From Misgurnus anguillicaudatus (taxonomy: Eukaryota > Chordata > Actinopteri > Cypriniformes > Cobitidae), in NCBI RefSeq assembly GCF_027580225.2, contig NC_073343.2, positions 434,001 through 498,000 of the forward strand: DNA of 64,000 bases, read 5' to 3'. Of this stretch, positions 11,634-23,455 are shown in pieces. Both the position numbers and the translations under genes were made by a program. The notes below the pieces were generated by a model that did no database searches, was not told the origin of the DNA, and saw only the letters and a list, made by a program, of their open reading frames with translations. The stretch's first letter is position 1, and every line of letters starts with the position of its first letter.

Positions 11634-12015
11634 TTAAAGGGGACATTTCACAAGGCTTTTTTAATTCTAGCTCAAAATACCATATAGATAATTTATTATA
11701 GCATGTTTAAATTGCCACTTTGTAGGTTTGAGCAAAAATGTGCCATTTTGGGTGTCCATTAAAATGCAAATGTGCCGATCTCTACACTAAATGGCAGTGC
11801 TGTGGTTGGATAGTGCAGATTAAGGGGCGGTATTATCCCCTTCTGACATCACAAAGGGGAGCCAATTTCAATGAGCTATTTTTTCACATGTTTGAAGAGA
11901 ATGGTTTACTGGGTTGATCTATATAACATTTTCTATGTTGATAAAAGCAATGAGGACCCAATTATAGCACTTAAAAATGGGAAAAAGTCAGATTTTCATG
12001 ATATGTCCCCTTTAA
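11634..12015 (+). mobile_element. TTAA MITE (AAAGGGGACAT type), copy 1
   Basis: Ends are TTAAAGGGGACATTTCAC and ATGATATGTCCCCTTTAA. Internal landmarks shared with copies at 16506 and 30204 are AATTTATTATAGCATGTT, AAATGGCAGTGCTGTG and TTACTGGGTTGATC. Non-coding. Confidence 0.8.
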
Positions 12016-12197
12016 AGCCCAGGATACACTGCACGATAATTGGCTGTCCCAGACAAAAGAGCCGCCGAAGCTTCCGTATCATCATCGTACAGTCTACATG
12101 CCTCTCGTACCCGAGTTTAAACGATGCATGTCGCACAGTGTGATAAGGTAATGATCTTATAAGAGGCCAAAAATCGTGCAGTGTATTCCGGGCTTTA
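12014..12197. mobile_element. Small MITE with AAAGCCCAGGATACACTG ends
   Basis: Left end AAAGCCCAGGATACACTGCA; right end reverse-complements to TAAAGCCCGGAATACACTGC. It abuts the TTAA element on its left, sharing bases of the junction. No coding content. Confidence 0.65.
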
Positions 12198-12828
12198 GAC
12201 ATTTGACAGGTCAGGTGTGCATTTATCGAAAAATAATGCATACCCATGAAACATTTCTCAACCAATAAAAAAAAAACATTCAACAGCCCCATGGTATAAC
12301 TCAAAACAATACATTATTTCATACCACAGTGTTCTGGCTGTACTAGATGTACATTTAGCAATCTGTAACGAATACATTATATAGGACAGGCCAGATAACA
12401 CATGACTTCTGTGTGGCCTTTCCTTCTGCTGTACTGAATCTTGAAGCGAAGCGCTGTCAGGGCTCGACTCACCATGTCACTGCTTGCTCGAATAGTTGAC
12501 ACAGATGGGAAGTTTGTGTTAGTGTGTGTCTGTGTGTGTGTGTGTTGTGTTGTGTTGTGCTGTGTAGTGTGAAGGTGTTGTTTTGAGTGAATGACTAGGT
12601 GAGACACTGAGTGGCAGGAATGGGGGATATCCGTCATGTTGCCATGGTGACTGTGGATAAAGAACATCTGTACAGGAGAAATAGCATCTCACACTACGGC
12701 CCCAGCAATTTGATATGCAGGTGGTCACAACAGTACAACGCAAAGTCTGCAATACTTCTGTATAATATTGCGCTTTTCGTTTTAGTAGCATGAAGCAAGT
12801 TTTATTCTGCAATTTAGATTGAAATACG
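12198..12828. other. Unique stretch with a TG-rich microsatellite
   Basis: Mostly unrecognised sequence. 12515-12570 is an imperfect TG/TGTTG simple repeat, which produces the T/H/Q-rich open frames on the minus strand. Confidence 0.5.
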
Positions 12829-13227
12829 TGACCCTGGACCACAAAACCAGTCTTAGGGGTCAGCTTTTTTAAATTGATATTTATACATCATCTGAAAGTT
12901 ACATAAATAAGCTTTCTATTTATGTATGGTTTGTTAAGATATTAGGTACAATATTTGGTTGAGATACAGTAAATATTTGCAAATCTGTAATTTGAGGGCC
13001 CCTATCATACACCCGGTGCAATGTGCAACGCACGTGTCTTTTGCTAGTTTCAACCCGGCGCAATAGAGGGTATGCATTGACGTCACTTTTCCACGTGACC
13101 ACGTCGGAGTACGGCCTGCTGAGTGGCAAACGTTAAACAAAGTGGCTGGTTGTCATTGCGGCTGCTGCGAAAATGGCATTTAAACGGACTATTATCATCT
13201 TAAATTTAATTTAGTTGGACTTGATAG

Positions 13228-14412
13228 CAGAGGTGGACAATACTTAGTTACATTAGTTACATTTTCCAAGCATCTGTGCTTTATTAGGGTCTTCGTATTG
13301 GGAAAAACATTACTTCACTACATTATAAAGCATAGAATCATACTGTGTATTCTTTAATATTGCATATTAAAATGTATTTAAAGGGGGGGGGGGTTAATGG
13401 TATTTCAAGCATTCTGACTTATTAACACAGTTATAGAGTTGTTTCCTCATGCTAAACGTAGGCAAAGTGTCAAAACAGTAGTTGGACGTGTTACAGAGTA
13501 TTTCTGTGCCGAATGCACTTCGCCAGGGTTTGTACAAGTTTCGGCAAGTTTTTTTCAATTACAGTTCTAACTGACGTTTCAGGGGTTTTCGATACGTATC
13601 ACTTCATTATATGGGCTTCCACCGGAAAACTTCCCCCGGAAAACCCCGCCCACCCGTCAATCAGCGGGAGACGCTAGAGCTGCCAACAGCTTATCACGCC
13701 ACTCAGCTTTGTTTAATTTCAAAAGTCAACAATTGCATGAAAGAAGAATTGTGTTTTGGATGTAAGGAGAAGACATCCAGCCTTATGGAAACAATGGATA
13801 TAGTTTATTATCCGGGGTAGCAGCGGAGTTTTGCGTGTGTGTTTGATGCGCTCGATTTTCCCAACCGGGTCATGACAAGTTGCACGCGGTAAGTAAGACT
13901 TCTGTCTTATGTTGGAAATAGTCGCGCGCATATTATATAAATGACATGAACATGTAGTGAATCATAAGTTAAACAGTGTTGTATGTTGCATGACTCGTAC
14001 TCGCTCCTCCCGCGGTATAACTCCTCCTTCTTCATTTTTTTGTACGTTATCGGAAAGATTCGGTAAAGCTAATCTTTCTTTTATAAATCTGATTAAACTA
14101 AAGATTCTTCAGAGATATAAAGGATGTCATACTACTCTATAGGTACTCCAGATTAACATCAGAAATGCAGAAACAGCGTGTGTTACGTGAGCTTTAATAG
14201 CTAATTACATTTAAATTGTGTACTTTTACTTGAGTAAAAGTAATGTACTTAAATATTAAATGTAAAACAAAAACTTATTATTTATGAAATGTAATAAAAA
14301 TTATGTAGTAAAAATTATGATATTATGCTGTGGAATGTATGTTTTCCAAAGAAAAACACAGATACAATACAAATACTTGAAAAAACACATTTAAGTAAAA
14401 GTAAAACCTCTG
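13228..14412. mobile_element. hAT MITE with perfect 8-bp TSD
   Basis: Ends are CAGAGGTGGACAATACTT and AAGTAAAAGTAAAACCTCTG. CTTGATAG is found immediately outside both ends (13220-13227 and 14413-14420). Eight-base duplications are diagnostic of hAT. The arms carry TTACTTTTACTTGAGTAAAA-type motifs. It is itself interrupted by a TTAA element. Confidence 0.85.
13378..14197 (+). mobile_element. About 0.8-kb TTAA element, copy 1, innermost
   Basis: TTAA lies at both ends, the left followed by a run of 11 G and the right preceded by GTGAGC. The whole length matches, inverted, the copy at 20172-20959. Shared landmarks are ACTCCAGATTAACATCAG, GACTCGTACTCGCTCCTCC and CCCACCCGTCAATCAGCGGG. A consensus splice donor GCGGTAAGTAAG is kept in both copies. 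The short open frame 13611-13820 has no recognised domain. Confidence 0.8.
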
Positions 14413-15071
14413 CTTGATAGTGAACCTAGCAACTTATCAACCCACCTGCGGTCTGTGGACGTTGGCATGAACAATCAATTAACTTCTTCTTTCTGTGTTT
14501 TTTGGCAGTCTGTAAAACAATAGCTCCGAATTCTTGTTAATCTGTTAGTACAGTCCATCGCACAACAGCTTTTTCCCATTTCGGCGTGTTTTAACCGTGT
14601 TTTCGCCGATGTCAAGCTGTACTGAAATGCTGCCCCTTTGTCTTTTGCCACTCAGTGGGCGTAACCGCTGTCCCTCTCGCCGACGGTGACGTCATGTGCA
14701 TACCCTCTATTATATTTCCATGTTTAGCGCCACGTTGTTTAAATAACAAATGCATTCGCACCAATTTTGCCCAAAACACACCCATTTCTCATTACGAGAA
14801 AAGGAACAACCCTTTTAGACTGTGTGCTTGGCGCACAAACCATTTTTCCCGTTGTTAAATTAGCAAAAGTGGATTGAGACACGGCGTTAAGACCATGCGC
14901 TTAGACCGTTAAATAGGGCGCTGAGAGTGCAAAAAAGTCCCACGTTGTTTTTTACTCTCTGTTTTTCAAACAAAACACATCCCGAAACAGCTTGACCACT
15001 CTAAGCCAGTTCGATTTTTCCAGCAGGGTTACAGTATGCTCTGCCATGAATTGTGCAAAATTATCTGTATT

Positions 15072-15200
15072 AACATTTATACATTTAAACATTTTATTCA
15101 AAGTTCATTACGGCAATACTTTCTTATTATCAGTTTGTGTTACGTAAGACTCGAACCCGTGACTTTTGCATTGGTGCGGCTGTACCTAATGAGGTAAAGT
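15072..15200 (-). mobile_element. tRNA-derived SINE, decayed
   Basis: On the minus strand there is GCACCAATGCAAAAGTCACG followed by a well-kept B box GGTTCGAGTC, then a tail with TTGAATAAAATG and AATGTATAAATG. The A box region (CTCATTAGGTACAGCC) is degraded. Part order matches the other SINEs in the window. Confidence 0.6.
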
Positions 15201-16004
15201 ATAGATTAAACGGTGTTGACACTGAAATGAGGGCAAATCTGTTTCCATGCACGTTTTTATAACTGTATTTCTGAAAGAACATAGATTCAGCTGTGAACTT
15301 TTATGTAAGAGCCTTTAAAAAAGGTTTATATGTTATTCAGTACAAACATAGATAAGGTAAAGATGCATAAAAATGGAAAAAGACCGTGCTTGGTCCTGAG
15401 CACCAGCAGGTTCACCTATCGCACCCAGCTTCACTCAGGCCTGTGAGGGATCCAAACTGTGTCTGATTTAATGGTCTCAGTGAAGGTCTTACCTAATCAC
15501 ACAACCCAGTGAAGTCTCAAAGGGTGAAATTGATCCTCAGGGGTGGGGGGAGCATTTCAAATGAAGACGAACAGTGGCAGGTGGAAAACCAGCTTAGTAA
15601 GGCTGCTCGGAGATATTTACAGGGTACTGCAGGCACAAGGCCTTTAGTGGGTAACCAACCTAGCGATGCCTAATCCAGGCTATTTTACGAGTCCTTGTCT
15701 GCTGATTAAATGCAAAGAAAGAAAAGCGCCTTGAGCGTGTCTTGTCACTCGGGACACGATGGGATTGCGCGTGAATGTTTGAGAGCGCTTGTACTGTACA
15801 TGTGTTGTGAAAGAAGACTGATTTGATGTGTAAGATACACAGTGAGACGCATAGCTTGTAGAGTTAAAATGTCATCAAATGTCAACTGTGATAACAGGTG
15901 TGACAACTGTATAGATGCAACAATGTCTAGTCTCAGTTATGCTTTATAACTCAAGTATAAAGTAAATTTGGTTTTGGAAAAATTATACAGTAGTATAGTA
16001 TAAA
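15201..16004. other. Unique non-coding stretch
   Basis: No repeats recognised. 15390-15740 is less AT-rich than its surroundings; no coding frame is supported. Confidence 0.35.
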
Positions 16005-16170
16005 GGGTTAGTTCAGGCCAAACTGAAAATTTTGTATTCATTTCTCACCCTCACGTTATTCTACACCTGTAAGGCCTTTGTTCATTTTTGATGAAATCAG
16101 AGAGCTTTCTGACCCACCATAGACAGCAATGCAACTCCCACTTTCAATGCGCAAAATGTCTCTTACGCAC
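16005..16170 (+). mobile_element. Left arm of a GGGTTAGTTCA-type MITE
   Basis: AAAGGGTTAGTTCAGGCCAA, then TCTCACCCTCACGTTATTCT, CACCTGTAAGGCCTTTGTTC and GATGAAATCAGAGAG follow the order of a common cyprinid MITE. The right arm is absent. Confidence 0.55.
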
Positions 16171-16505
16171 TTTTGCAACAGCACCATGCGTATCCTGTTG
16201 ATGCCATAGATATACTGTATATCATTAGTGGCTGTTTGGCGGATGCATTATCATATGCACATATACATTTACATATATACTTTTGACTGTGGTCATTTGA
16301 CTGCTCCATATATGTAGACGTATATTAACCACTATAGTAACATGGACTAATGTCTTTTTTAACTTTTTGGGCAAGTGGTTGGATTTCATCTTAAATTGTG
16401 TTTCAAAGATGTCCAAATCTTTGTTTTGACATGAACTAACCTTTTTTTTAAATAATTTTTCAAAAAAAAAAAAAATGCAGTTAAAATGATTGTAAATAGA
16501 AATCA

Positions 16506-17574
16506 TTAAAGGGAACATGTCATGAAAATCCATGATTTTCTCCATGTATAAGTGCTATAATTGGGTCCTTAGTGCTTCTATCAACCTAGAAAATGTGAAA
16601 ACGATCAACCCAGTAACTTAGTTTTGGTAAACAATTCTCTGTAAGTGTGTGAAAAAATAGGTCATTGAAATGCCCCCCCCCCCATGATGTCAGAAGGGGA
16701 TAATACCACCTACAAAGTGGCAATTTTAACTAGGGATGCACCGAATCCAGATTTTTTAGGTTCGGCCGAATCTCGAATCCACCGTTTAAGATTCGGCCGA
16801 ATCCGAAACCGAATACCGAATCCTACTCGCATCCTTATTCCAACACAGTAAAACACATTAATGAAGTAAAAAACGTCCACAGCAGTGTATTTTTCATTTT
16901 ATTTAATTTTAACTGCACATTATGCCAGGATGACAAGTTGGAAAAACTATTTTGACAATTACCATAAGCCTATGCATAATGAAAGCGATGCGTTGCAACA
17001 CGCTCGTTTTTCCAATAAGCAAGCAGCTCCGCGCTGAAAACTATATTTAACTTTGAGTGAGAAGCTCCGCTCGTCAATGTCAGTCTTCACACGGCCGTCC
17101 AATTACAGTGGAGGAGGGGCGGGACATTACCACAGCAACCAACCGGCTCACAGCTGAAGCATCACAGCTACCAAGCGCTCGGCTGAAAAACAGCTGACAT
17201 TTGGGGTCCTCAAGGCGTTTTCAGCCGTGTTTAAAAGTTTTGGTGTGTCCAGCTGACCGAAAGAAAAAGCTCATCTCCACGTCAGCACCCAATGTGTGTA
17301 ATCAACGGCCGCGTGACGTCGACCAGCGTAGCGCAAGCCTAGGGTTTGGTTCGGTGAAAAAAAAATCTAGGATTCGGCCGAACTCGAACCCCGCCAAAAA
17401 GCCCAGTATTCGGCCGAATCCGAAACCGAATCCTGGATTCGGTGCATCCCTAATTTTAACATGCTATAATAAATTATCTATATGGTTTTTTTGAGCTAGA
17501 ATTCACATGTCTACTCTGGGGACACCAAAGGTTTATTTTACATCTTCAAAAGTGTTGTGATATGTCCCCTTTAA
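16506..17574 (-). mobile_element. AAAGGGGACAT-type TTAA MITE, copy 2, split by hAT
   Basis: The outer parts (16506-16730 and 17453-17574) are inverted relative to the copy at 11634. They carry TTAAAGGGAACATGTCATG at one end and ATATGTCCCCTTTAA at the other. TTAA flanks both ends. A hAT element sits inside. Confidence 0.8.
16731..17452. mobile_element. hAT MITE with perfect TIRs and 8-bp TSD
   Basis: Both ends read TAGGGATGCACCGAATCC inward, an 18-bp perfect TIR. ATTTTAAC flanks both sides (16723-16730 and 17453-17460). The subterminal regions carry several copies of ATTCGGCCGAAT. The interior is GC-richer and includes an open frame near 17201-17494 without a recognisable hAT transposase. Confidence 0.9.
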
Positions 17575-17645
17575 CTTGATTGCAGATGTTGGTATCTCAA
17601 CAAATCTGAAAACATAACTGAGATAGGCAAGACACTTTTTGTTTA

Positions 17646-17890
17646 AGAAAAAAATCTAAGTATCATTCTTATCCCCCGTACACACCATAAGCGAAGCATT
17701 GCGTTCCTCGCTTTAGATTACTTTCTAAATGTAACTTTGTGTCATGCAAACTTTCCGCTTGAGTTGAATATTTTCAACTTGCGCGGAAGACGTGTTAAAG
17801 GCGAATAGTGTGTGTTCGTGGCAATCGCGCCACCCAATGTGTGTAATTTGCATCGCCCCACGCAAGTTTGCATCTATTTGCATCTTTGTA
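17646..17890. repeat. Probable MITE fragment (CCCCCGTACACACC type)
   Basis: Begins ATCCCCCGTACACACCATAA, a Harbinger-like style of end, but I found no matching right end. Assignment is tentative. Confidence 0.3.
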
Positions 17891-17902
17891 ATGACTTTGT
17901 AT

Positions 17903-18315
17903 TAGGACTGCACGATTGTGACACAAATAATACATTGACATAATTGTCAATTATTCACCTTGATATGGTAATTGCGACTATTATTGTTGATTAATACAAT
18001 TTACATTGACGTTTTAAAATGTTTGATAACTTTCTGTGAAGTAGCTGCATGGTCAATTCTATAGATCCTAAAACTAAATAGGCTAATATAATGTAAATAA
18101 CAAATAGTTATGGGAGTTATAGGACGCAAAGGACATGTCAACTTAACAATTTTAACTTATGAAAATTATTTAAATCTCTGATTCACCACTGAATTTGGGG
18201 CCTAAAACGTGCTGCCGAAACACACAGAAAAAAGCACAAATTGGCAGCTTTGGAGATTACAGTATGTAATTGTCTCACCCATAATTGTAATCCCAATTCT
18301 TTTTTTTGTGCCCTA
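17903..18315. mobile_element. hAT MITE with 8-bp TSD (7 of 8 match)
   Basis: Starts TAGGACTGCACGATTGTGAC and ends TTTTGTGCCCTA. CTTTGTAT precedes it (17895-17902) and CTTTGTAA follows it (18316-18323). The inner sequence ATAATTGTCAATTATTCACC and TAATTGTAATCCCAATTC is typical of the GGGCTGCACGATT family. Non-coding. Confidence 0.75.
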
Positions 18316-18323
18316 CTTTGTAA

Positions 18324-19193
18324 GTACTATGCTCGCGCAAATAGTTAAATTCGCTTCTGGCGTGTACGCAGCATTATTCTTTGCCATCTATGAGAAACAA
18401 CTTAGATATTAAAGAGATTTCATCTGCAGCTTTGACTTTTTTATGGTAGGCTCCCATTTCTCATTGTTCTGTAAATGACATTGAAATAGAGTTTGAACCC
18501 TACAGAACCCTCTTTAAGTATTCAGTTTTTTGTTCTTATTCAAATCAATGCAAAGGAATCTCCCATCTTTTCTGCTTAATACAGTGTTAAATGGAGCTAG
18601 AAATGAAAACTGGCAATTGGTATGAAATATTTAAATAAAATACCCAGAATTCTTTCTGTTCTATTGTTTCATTCTTTGGGATAAAAGAAAAACGGTTTCA
18701 CAGAAATATTCTTTCTAATGCCTTGAACATTGTACAGTTCCTTTCTGACAACCTAACAAAAATCCACACGACCGATTGGAATTTAGTGCAAGTGTCTGCT
18801 TTTATTTTAAAATGGCTTCTTTTCAGTTTTTCCTTCATACATGTTTAATGAAGTCTCAGTCGTTGCTCTTTTACATGCTTGCATTTAGGTGTTTTTATAC
18901 TGAGCTAAAAAGAGCTATTTTTTATAAAATTAAAGTTATGCAATAACTGAGATGGTTTATACGTGAGGATTGTGTTGTGCTAGAAAAATGTGACATTTTA
19001 CACTGTAGGCTGCTACTGTATGTTGAATGTGTGTGATTTGGTATCTGTTCAGGTCTTTATTATAGATTGTCAGTGATCTTGACTCGTACATGCCAAACAG
19101 GACCTCTGATTCTGAACATGTCTATGCATAATGAATGAATAATGGATCTCCATGAATAAAAAATCCGGATTCTGTAATCAAGGATATGATCTA
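18324..19193. other. Unique non-coding stretch
   Basis: AT-rich, with no recognised repeat or coding frame. Confidence 0.35.
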
Positions 19194-19645
19194 TTAAAGG
19201 TGACATAGAATGATTAAACGGAGTATTTATCCTTGTTCTGTGATGTGACATGTAGACAATTTTTTTTTTGTTTTGGTCTGTAATGCCTTAGAAGCTTCCT
19301 AAAAACCTCTCTCAGAAAGCTATATTAGGATGGGGGTTTTGCACCTATTTGGCTCCCCCTACTGGCTTAACTTGCAATCTCATTACTGATTGGCTGACTT
19401 TGCTGCCACTCAAAAAATGTAGCCAATTATTTTAAAGTGGAAGGGCAGTTAGATGCATGTGATGTCATAAGCATCAGTTTTTCAGATTGGGCTGTTTTCT
19501 GGCTGACATTTCTAAAATAGGAATTTCTTTGAGACTGAGATGTTTAGCATGTTTAGCACTTTTTGTATGTTTGTGAATGTGGGTAGACTACCATTATTCA
19601 ACAAAGACAAGGTAAAAATGTTTTTTCATTCTCTGTCCCCTTTAA
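19194..19645 (+). mobile_element. TTAA MITE (AAAGGTGACATAGAATG type)
   Basis: Ends TTAAAGGTGACATAGAATG and CATTCTCTGTCCCCTTTAA form TIRs next to TTAA on both sides. Interior landmarks are GGCTCCCCCTACTGG and GATGTCATAAGCATCAG. Non-coding. Confidence 0.8.
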
Positions 19646-19822
19646 CATGCCACACTATTACTTCTAGATTTTTTTTCTTAATAGATACTTTTCTGAGACT
19701 TGGGACAAAAAGTTTAATACAATTTTACATTTACATCCGTGACCTTACGCGACTGACAAGTGGATCCCTACACTGTAAAAATTCCTTGTTGCACTTAAAT
19801 GCTTAAGTTTAAACAACATGAA

Positions 19823-20074
19823 TTAAAGGCGGGGTGTATGATCTCTAAAGGCCAATGTTGACATTTGAAATCACCTAAACATACAGGCCCCTACCCCAAT
19901 AGAATCCGGACCTTCTTTTGATAGACCTGCCCCACAGATACGCAACCCAGGGAATGACATCGATTAGTACTGTAGACACGCCCCTTACTGCTGATTGGCT
20001 ACAAGTGTGTTTTGGTACTCGGCCCGACTCCCTTTTCCAAAGTGTTTTTCAAAAATTATGCACCCCGCCTTTAA
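19823..20074. mobile_element. TTAA MITE (AAAGGCGGGGTG type)
   Basis: Left end TTAAAGGCGGGGTGTATGAT; right end ATGCACCCCGCCTTTAA. Interior GGCCCCTACCCCAATAGAAT and GATTGGCTACAAGTG. TTAA on both sides; non-coding. Confidence 0.85.
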
Positions 20075-20171
20075 TTACGCAGTTCAACTAGTTAATAGTT
20101 GTAATAACTTTATTTTTACATTTATACAAACTCTCACCAGTCAAGAAAGTTAAAATTAAATAATTAACTTG

Positions 20172-20959
20172 TTAAAGCTCAAATAACACACGCTGTTTCT
20201 GCATTCTGATGTTAATCTGGAGTACCTATAGAGTAGTATTACATCCTTTATATCTCCAAAGAGTCTTTAGTTTAATCCGATTTTTAAAAGAAAGATTAGC
20301 TTTACCGATTCTTTCCGATTAACGTACGAAAAAATGAAGAAGGAGGAGTTACTACCGCGGGAGGAGCGAGTACGAGTCATGCAACACTTTATACAACAAT
20401 GTTTAACTTATGATTCACTACATGTTCGTGTCATTTATATAATATGCACGCACCTATTTCCAACATCTTACTTACCGCATGCAACTCATGACCCGGTTGG
20501 GACTTTTCAATGAAATCCAGTGCATCAAACACACACGCAAAACTCCGCTGCTACCCCGGATAATAAACTATATCCTTAGTTTCCATAAGGCTGACTTTCT
20601 TCTCCTTTCATCCAAAAACATTTGTTGAGTTTTGAAATTAAACAAAGCTGTCGCGTGATGTGATGTTTGTAAGTTCTAGCATCTCCCGCTGATTGACGGG
20701 TGGGCGGGGTTTTCCGGGGGAAGTGCCCATAAAAAGAAGTGATACGTATAGAAACCCGTGAAACGTCAGTTGGACCTGTAATCGAAAAAAACTTTCTGAA
20801 ACTTGTACAAACCCTGGCGAAGTGCATTCGGCACAGAAATACTCTGTAACACGCCCAATTGCTTTTTTGACACATTGTCTACGTTGAGCATGAGGAAACA
20901 ACTCTATAACTGTGCTAATAAGTCAGAATGCATGAAATACCACTGAACCCCCCCTTTAA
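20172..20959 (-). mobile_element. About 0.8-kb TTAA element, copy 2, inverted
   Basis: Full-length inverted partner of 13378-14197, again bounded by TTAA. It keeps the splice-donor motif GCGGTAAGTAAG (minus strand, 20467-20478). Overlapping short frames on the minus strand (20576-20901) share a GKPRPPVNQRE phrase with copy 1, but this is translation of conserved element DNA, not evidence of a gene. Confidence 0.8.
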
Positions 20960-21000
20960 TTTAAGTTGTTTAAATTTACAAATGTACCCACAGTATAAAA

Positions 21001-21972
21001 CCTCTTTTGCACGGGACAGTGGTCATCCACGAGTGGAGTTGAATAGGCCTGCAGTACAGTACACATTTTAATGTATATTAAGTAATAAAACACAGATTTC
21101 TCACATTTTGAGCGAAAACAGGAGGGTTGCACCCAAACGTAGGTAAAACCTCTGAACAGTCAAAATAATTTCTTGGTACATAAAGTTTTATTTTGCAGCA
21201 TATGTTGTCCCAGTACTCGAGAATCAACGAACTGTTACTCTTTAAAATAAACCAAATTGCATTTTGTTGCCTATAGGGCTATTCAGCTCCAGTCGGGCCA
21301 CTGTCCCTGTAATCCTATAGGCTTTAATTTGCTTGTTCAGCGGGATGGGTTAAAGCTAAACTCTGAAGTTAAACCCTGCTTTTGAAAGTCTAAGCAAGAA
21401 CAATGTTCGTATCTGCCTGTGAGAGAAACAAAACAAAGATTTCAGCCAGTTGGCTCCAGTACCAGGCGACATAATGGTAATCATAGCTCATAACCCATGG
21501 CACCTGCCACTTCATCCAGAAGACATTACGGATGTAAAAGCCGTTTGCTCATCAAATTCTCTGCGACAGTTTTTATCATGTGTGGTCCAAACCATTACTG
21601 AAGGTACAAATTACTGTCTGATGATGATGCCTCCCCCTAACGCATGCATTCTGTCCTTGTCTCACACACGCTTCTCTGCCAGTCTGCACTTCTTAATTTG
21701 CTTATAATTGACATTTAATGTACCCTTCGACGTGTTTATTAATTTCTCATCACTGAAATGAAATTAGTGCTCAGTGGCTGGCTGTAGTGCACCGAGAGCT
21801 GTGACCTGATATGGCTCTGTTTGCTGGCTTCCTCCGTTCTGGTGAGGGCTTTAAAATGACACAAAACAGCTAAATGAGACAAGGGTGCATGAAAATTAAA
21901 CTAAACATTTCTGCTACTTCAGTAGAAAAACCTGTGTTTGTAAAATATCATTCTTTTTGTGTAGGTTCAAAT
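21001..21972. other. Unique non-coding stretch
   Basis: No repeats recognised. 21430-21860 has balanced composition, no simple repeats and no coding frame with a known domain, so it is a reasonable candidate for conserved non-coding DNA. Confidence 0.35.
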
Positions 21973-23418
21973 GGGTCATTCTACAAAAAAGGTGGAAATG
22001 CTTGTCCCTTGCTTTTGCAGACCCCTTAATCATTTAATTTGACACAATAATCCCATAAAAGATATGTATTTAATAAATATAGACTGTCCTTAAAATGATG
22101 AGAGTTTCTTTTTTTTTCTTTTTTTTAAATGGCTGGTCCTGAAAATTACCCTGTCCCTTTGATCATACATGGAGGTTGAACTGTGTACTTTTTATTTAAA
22201 ACCATGTTTTTTGTAAAACAAATCAAATTTACATTTAACTTTAACCTTGTATGAATTTACTACAACACTGAAATTGTAAAAATACACTATTAATATGAAT
22301 AATATCAAATAAATATTTCTCCCCCAAATTTATGTCATTGGTGTTACCCTACCCAAAGCACTTTTATTTTGAAACAATGCATCAGCTATTTGATGTTTTT
22401 CATGGGTCAAGAGGTCAGTGAAAGAAGTGCAGTGGAGGAAGGCAAAATGTTTGTGAGATGTCTTACCTTATTTGTCTAAAGTATCATGATATATCCAAGA
22501 ATTTTGAGATAAGATTTTTTGGATGTCATTTCTGTTACTCTTTTTTATAGCTGGGAGTGTTAAGATCTTTACATAAAAATACATTATACTGAATAAGTAT
22601 GTGATTGTTACATCTCTGATGAAATAGCACATGGCTAATGGCAGCCATTTTGTTAAAATATTATTTTTTTCTGTTATTGTCATTGGTGTTACCATCATTG
22701 TTGTTACCGTCATTAGTGTTACTTCTCTAATGAGTACTTCCTAAGCACTATTCCTTTAACTGACCAACATAAAAGCATAAAAACTAAACAAAATGGACAA
22801 TTTTATGAAAGTTTATAAGTTTTATCATATTCATTATCTATTATTATATTCTCATTTTGTCATTGGTGTTACATTGTGTCATTGGTGTTAAACCAAGTTT
22901 TGGTGTTATGAATGTATTTTCTTGTACTTTCTAGTAATATTTTGTTGTTGATATGGAATGTAAGACATTGTTGATATTTCAGTCTTTGCATCAAACCCTT
23001 TTTGGTTGAATATTTTTGTTTTTGTTGGTTTTCAAGTAAAAAGTCAAACTGAGAATCAAATAATTTCATACAATGCTGGGTAAAGATGAAGAATTTAATT
23101 AAAAAAATATTAATAATCAATTATTTTTCTTGCTGTTATCATTCCTCTACTCAACCTTTAACTAAATACACAAGGTGTAATGAGAAAAAATATTTAGTAT
23201 CAACATTAATGTTGTTTAAATCACATGACAAATAAATGACTCATGGATTCTTTATTAAAATGTATTAAAAAGTTAAAAAAAGATTAAGCTCTTCGTTTTG
23301 CGGATTCATAGATTTGACAAGTTAATTAATGCTATTAAATAAGTTTTGGGTATGTTGAAAGAAGTTCATTTAAGCAAATTTCCATCACCCGAAATCCACA
23401 ATTTCTGTAGAATGACCC
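21973..23418. mobile_element. 1.45-kb element with iterated GTCATTGGTGTTAC
   Basis: Ends read GGGTCATTCTACA and, inverted from the right, GGGTCATTCTACAGAAATT. AAAT precedes (21969-21972) and follows (23419-23422), suggesting a 4-bp duplication. The interior is very AT-rich and carries six variants of GTCATTGGTGTTAC (near 22333, 22679, 22694, 22709, 22859 and 22878), always in the same orientation. No transposase seen. The superfamily is unknown to me. Confidence 0.7.
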
Positions 23419-23455
23419 AAATACCATTGGAAATGTTGAAAAGTTAAAACAATTT

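Larger units (their letters stand above)
12997..14922. mobile_element. Harbinger-like MITE, host of nested hAT
   Basis: The left end GGCCCCTATCATACACCCGG and the right end (inverted: AGCGCCCTATTTAACGG) are Harbinger-type termini of the GGGCCCTATCATACACC class. GAG precedes and follows the element. A 3-bp duplication is usual for PIF/Harbinger, and the paralogous empty site near 9253 shows one GAG only. No transposase or Myb-like gene remains. It is split at 13228-14412 by a hAT element. Confidence 0.75.
12829..14950 (+). mobile_element. GTGACCCTGGACC-family element, outermost of a nest
   Basis: It starts TGACCCTGGACCACAAAACC, the end sequence of an abundant cyprinid repeat, and runs to 12996. 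It resumes at 14923 as GAGAGTGCAAAAAAGTC. The uninterrupted form of this junction is visible at 9253-9270 (GAGGGTGCAAAAAAATC). The far end of the element is missing. It hosts the Harbinger insertion. Confidence 0.6.
19771..21000. mobile_element. CACTGTAAAAA-type MITE hosting two TTAA elements
   Basis: Starts CACTGTAAAAATTCCTTG and contains the AAGTT/AACTT-rich arms typical of this class. Its body is cut at two TTAA sites by the insertions at 19823-20074 and 20172-20959. The right boundary is approximate. Confidence 0.5.
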
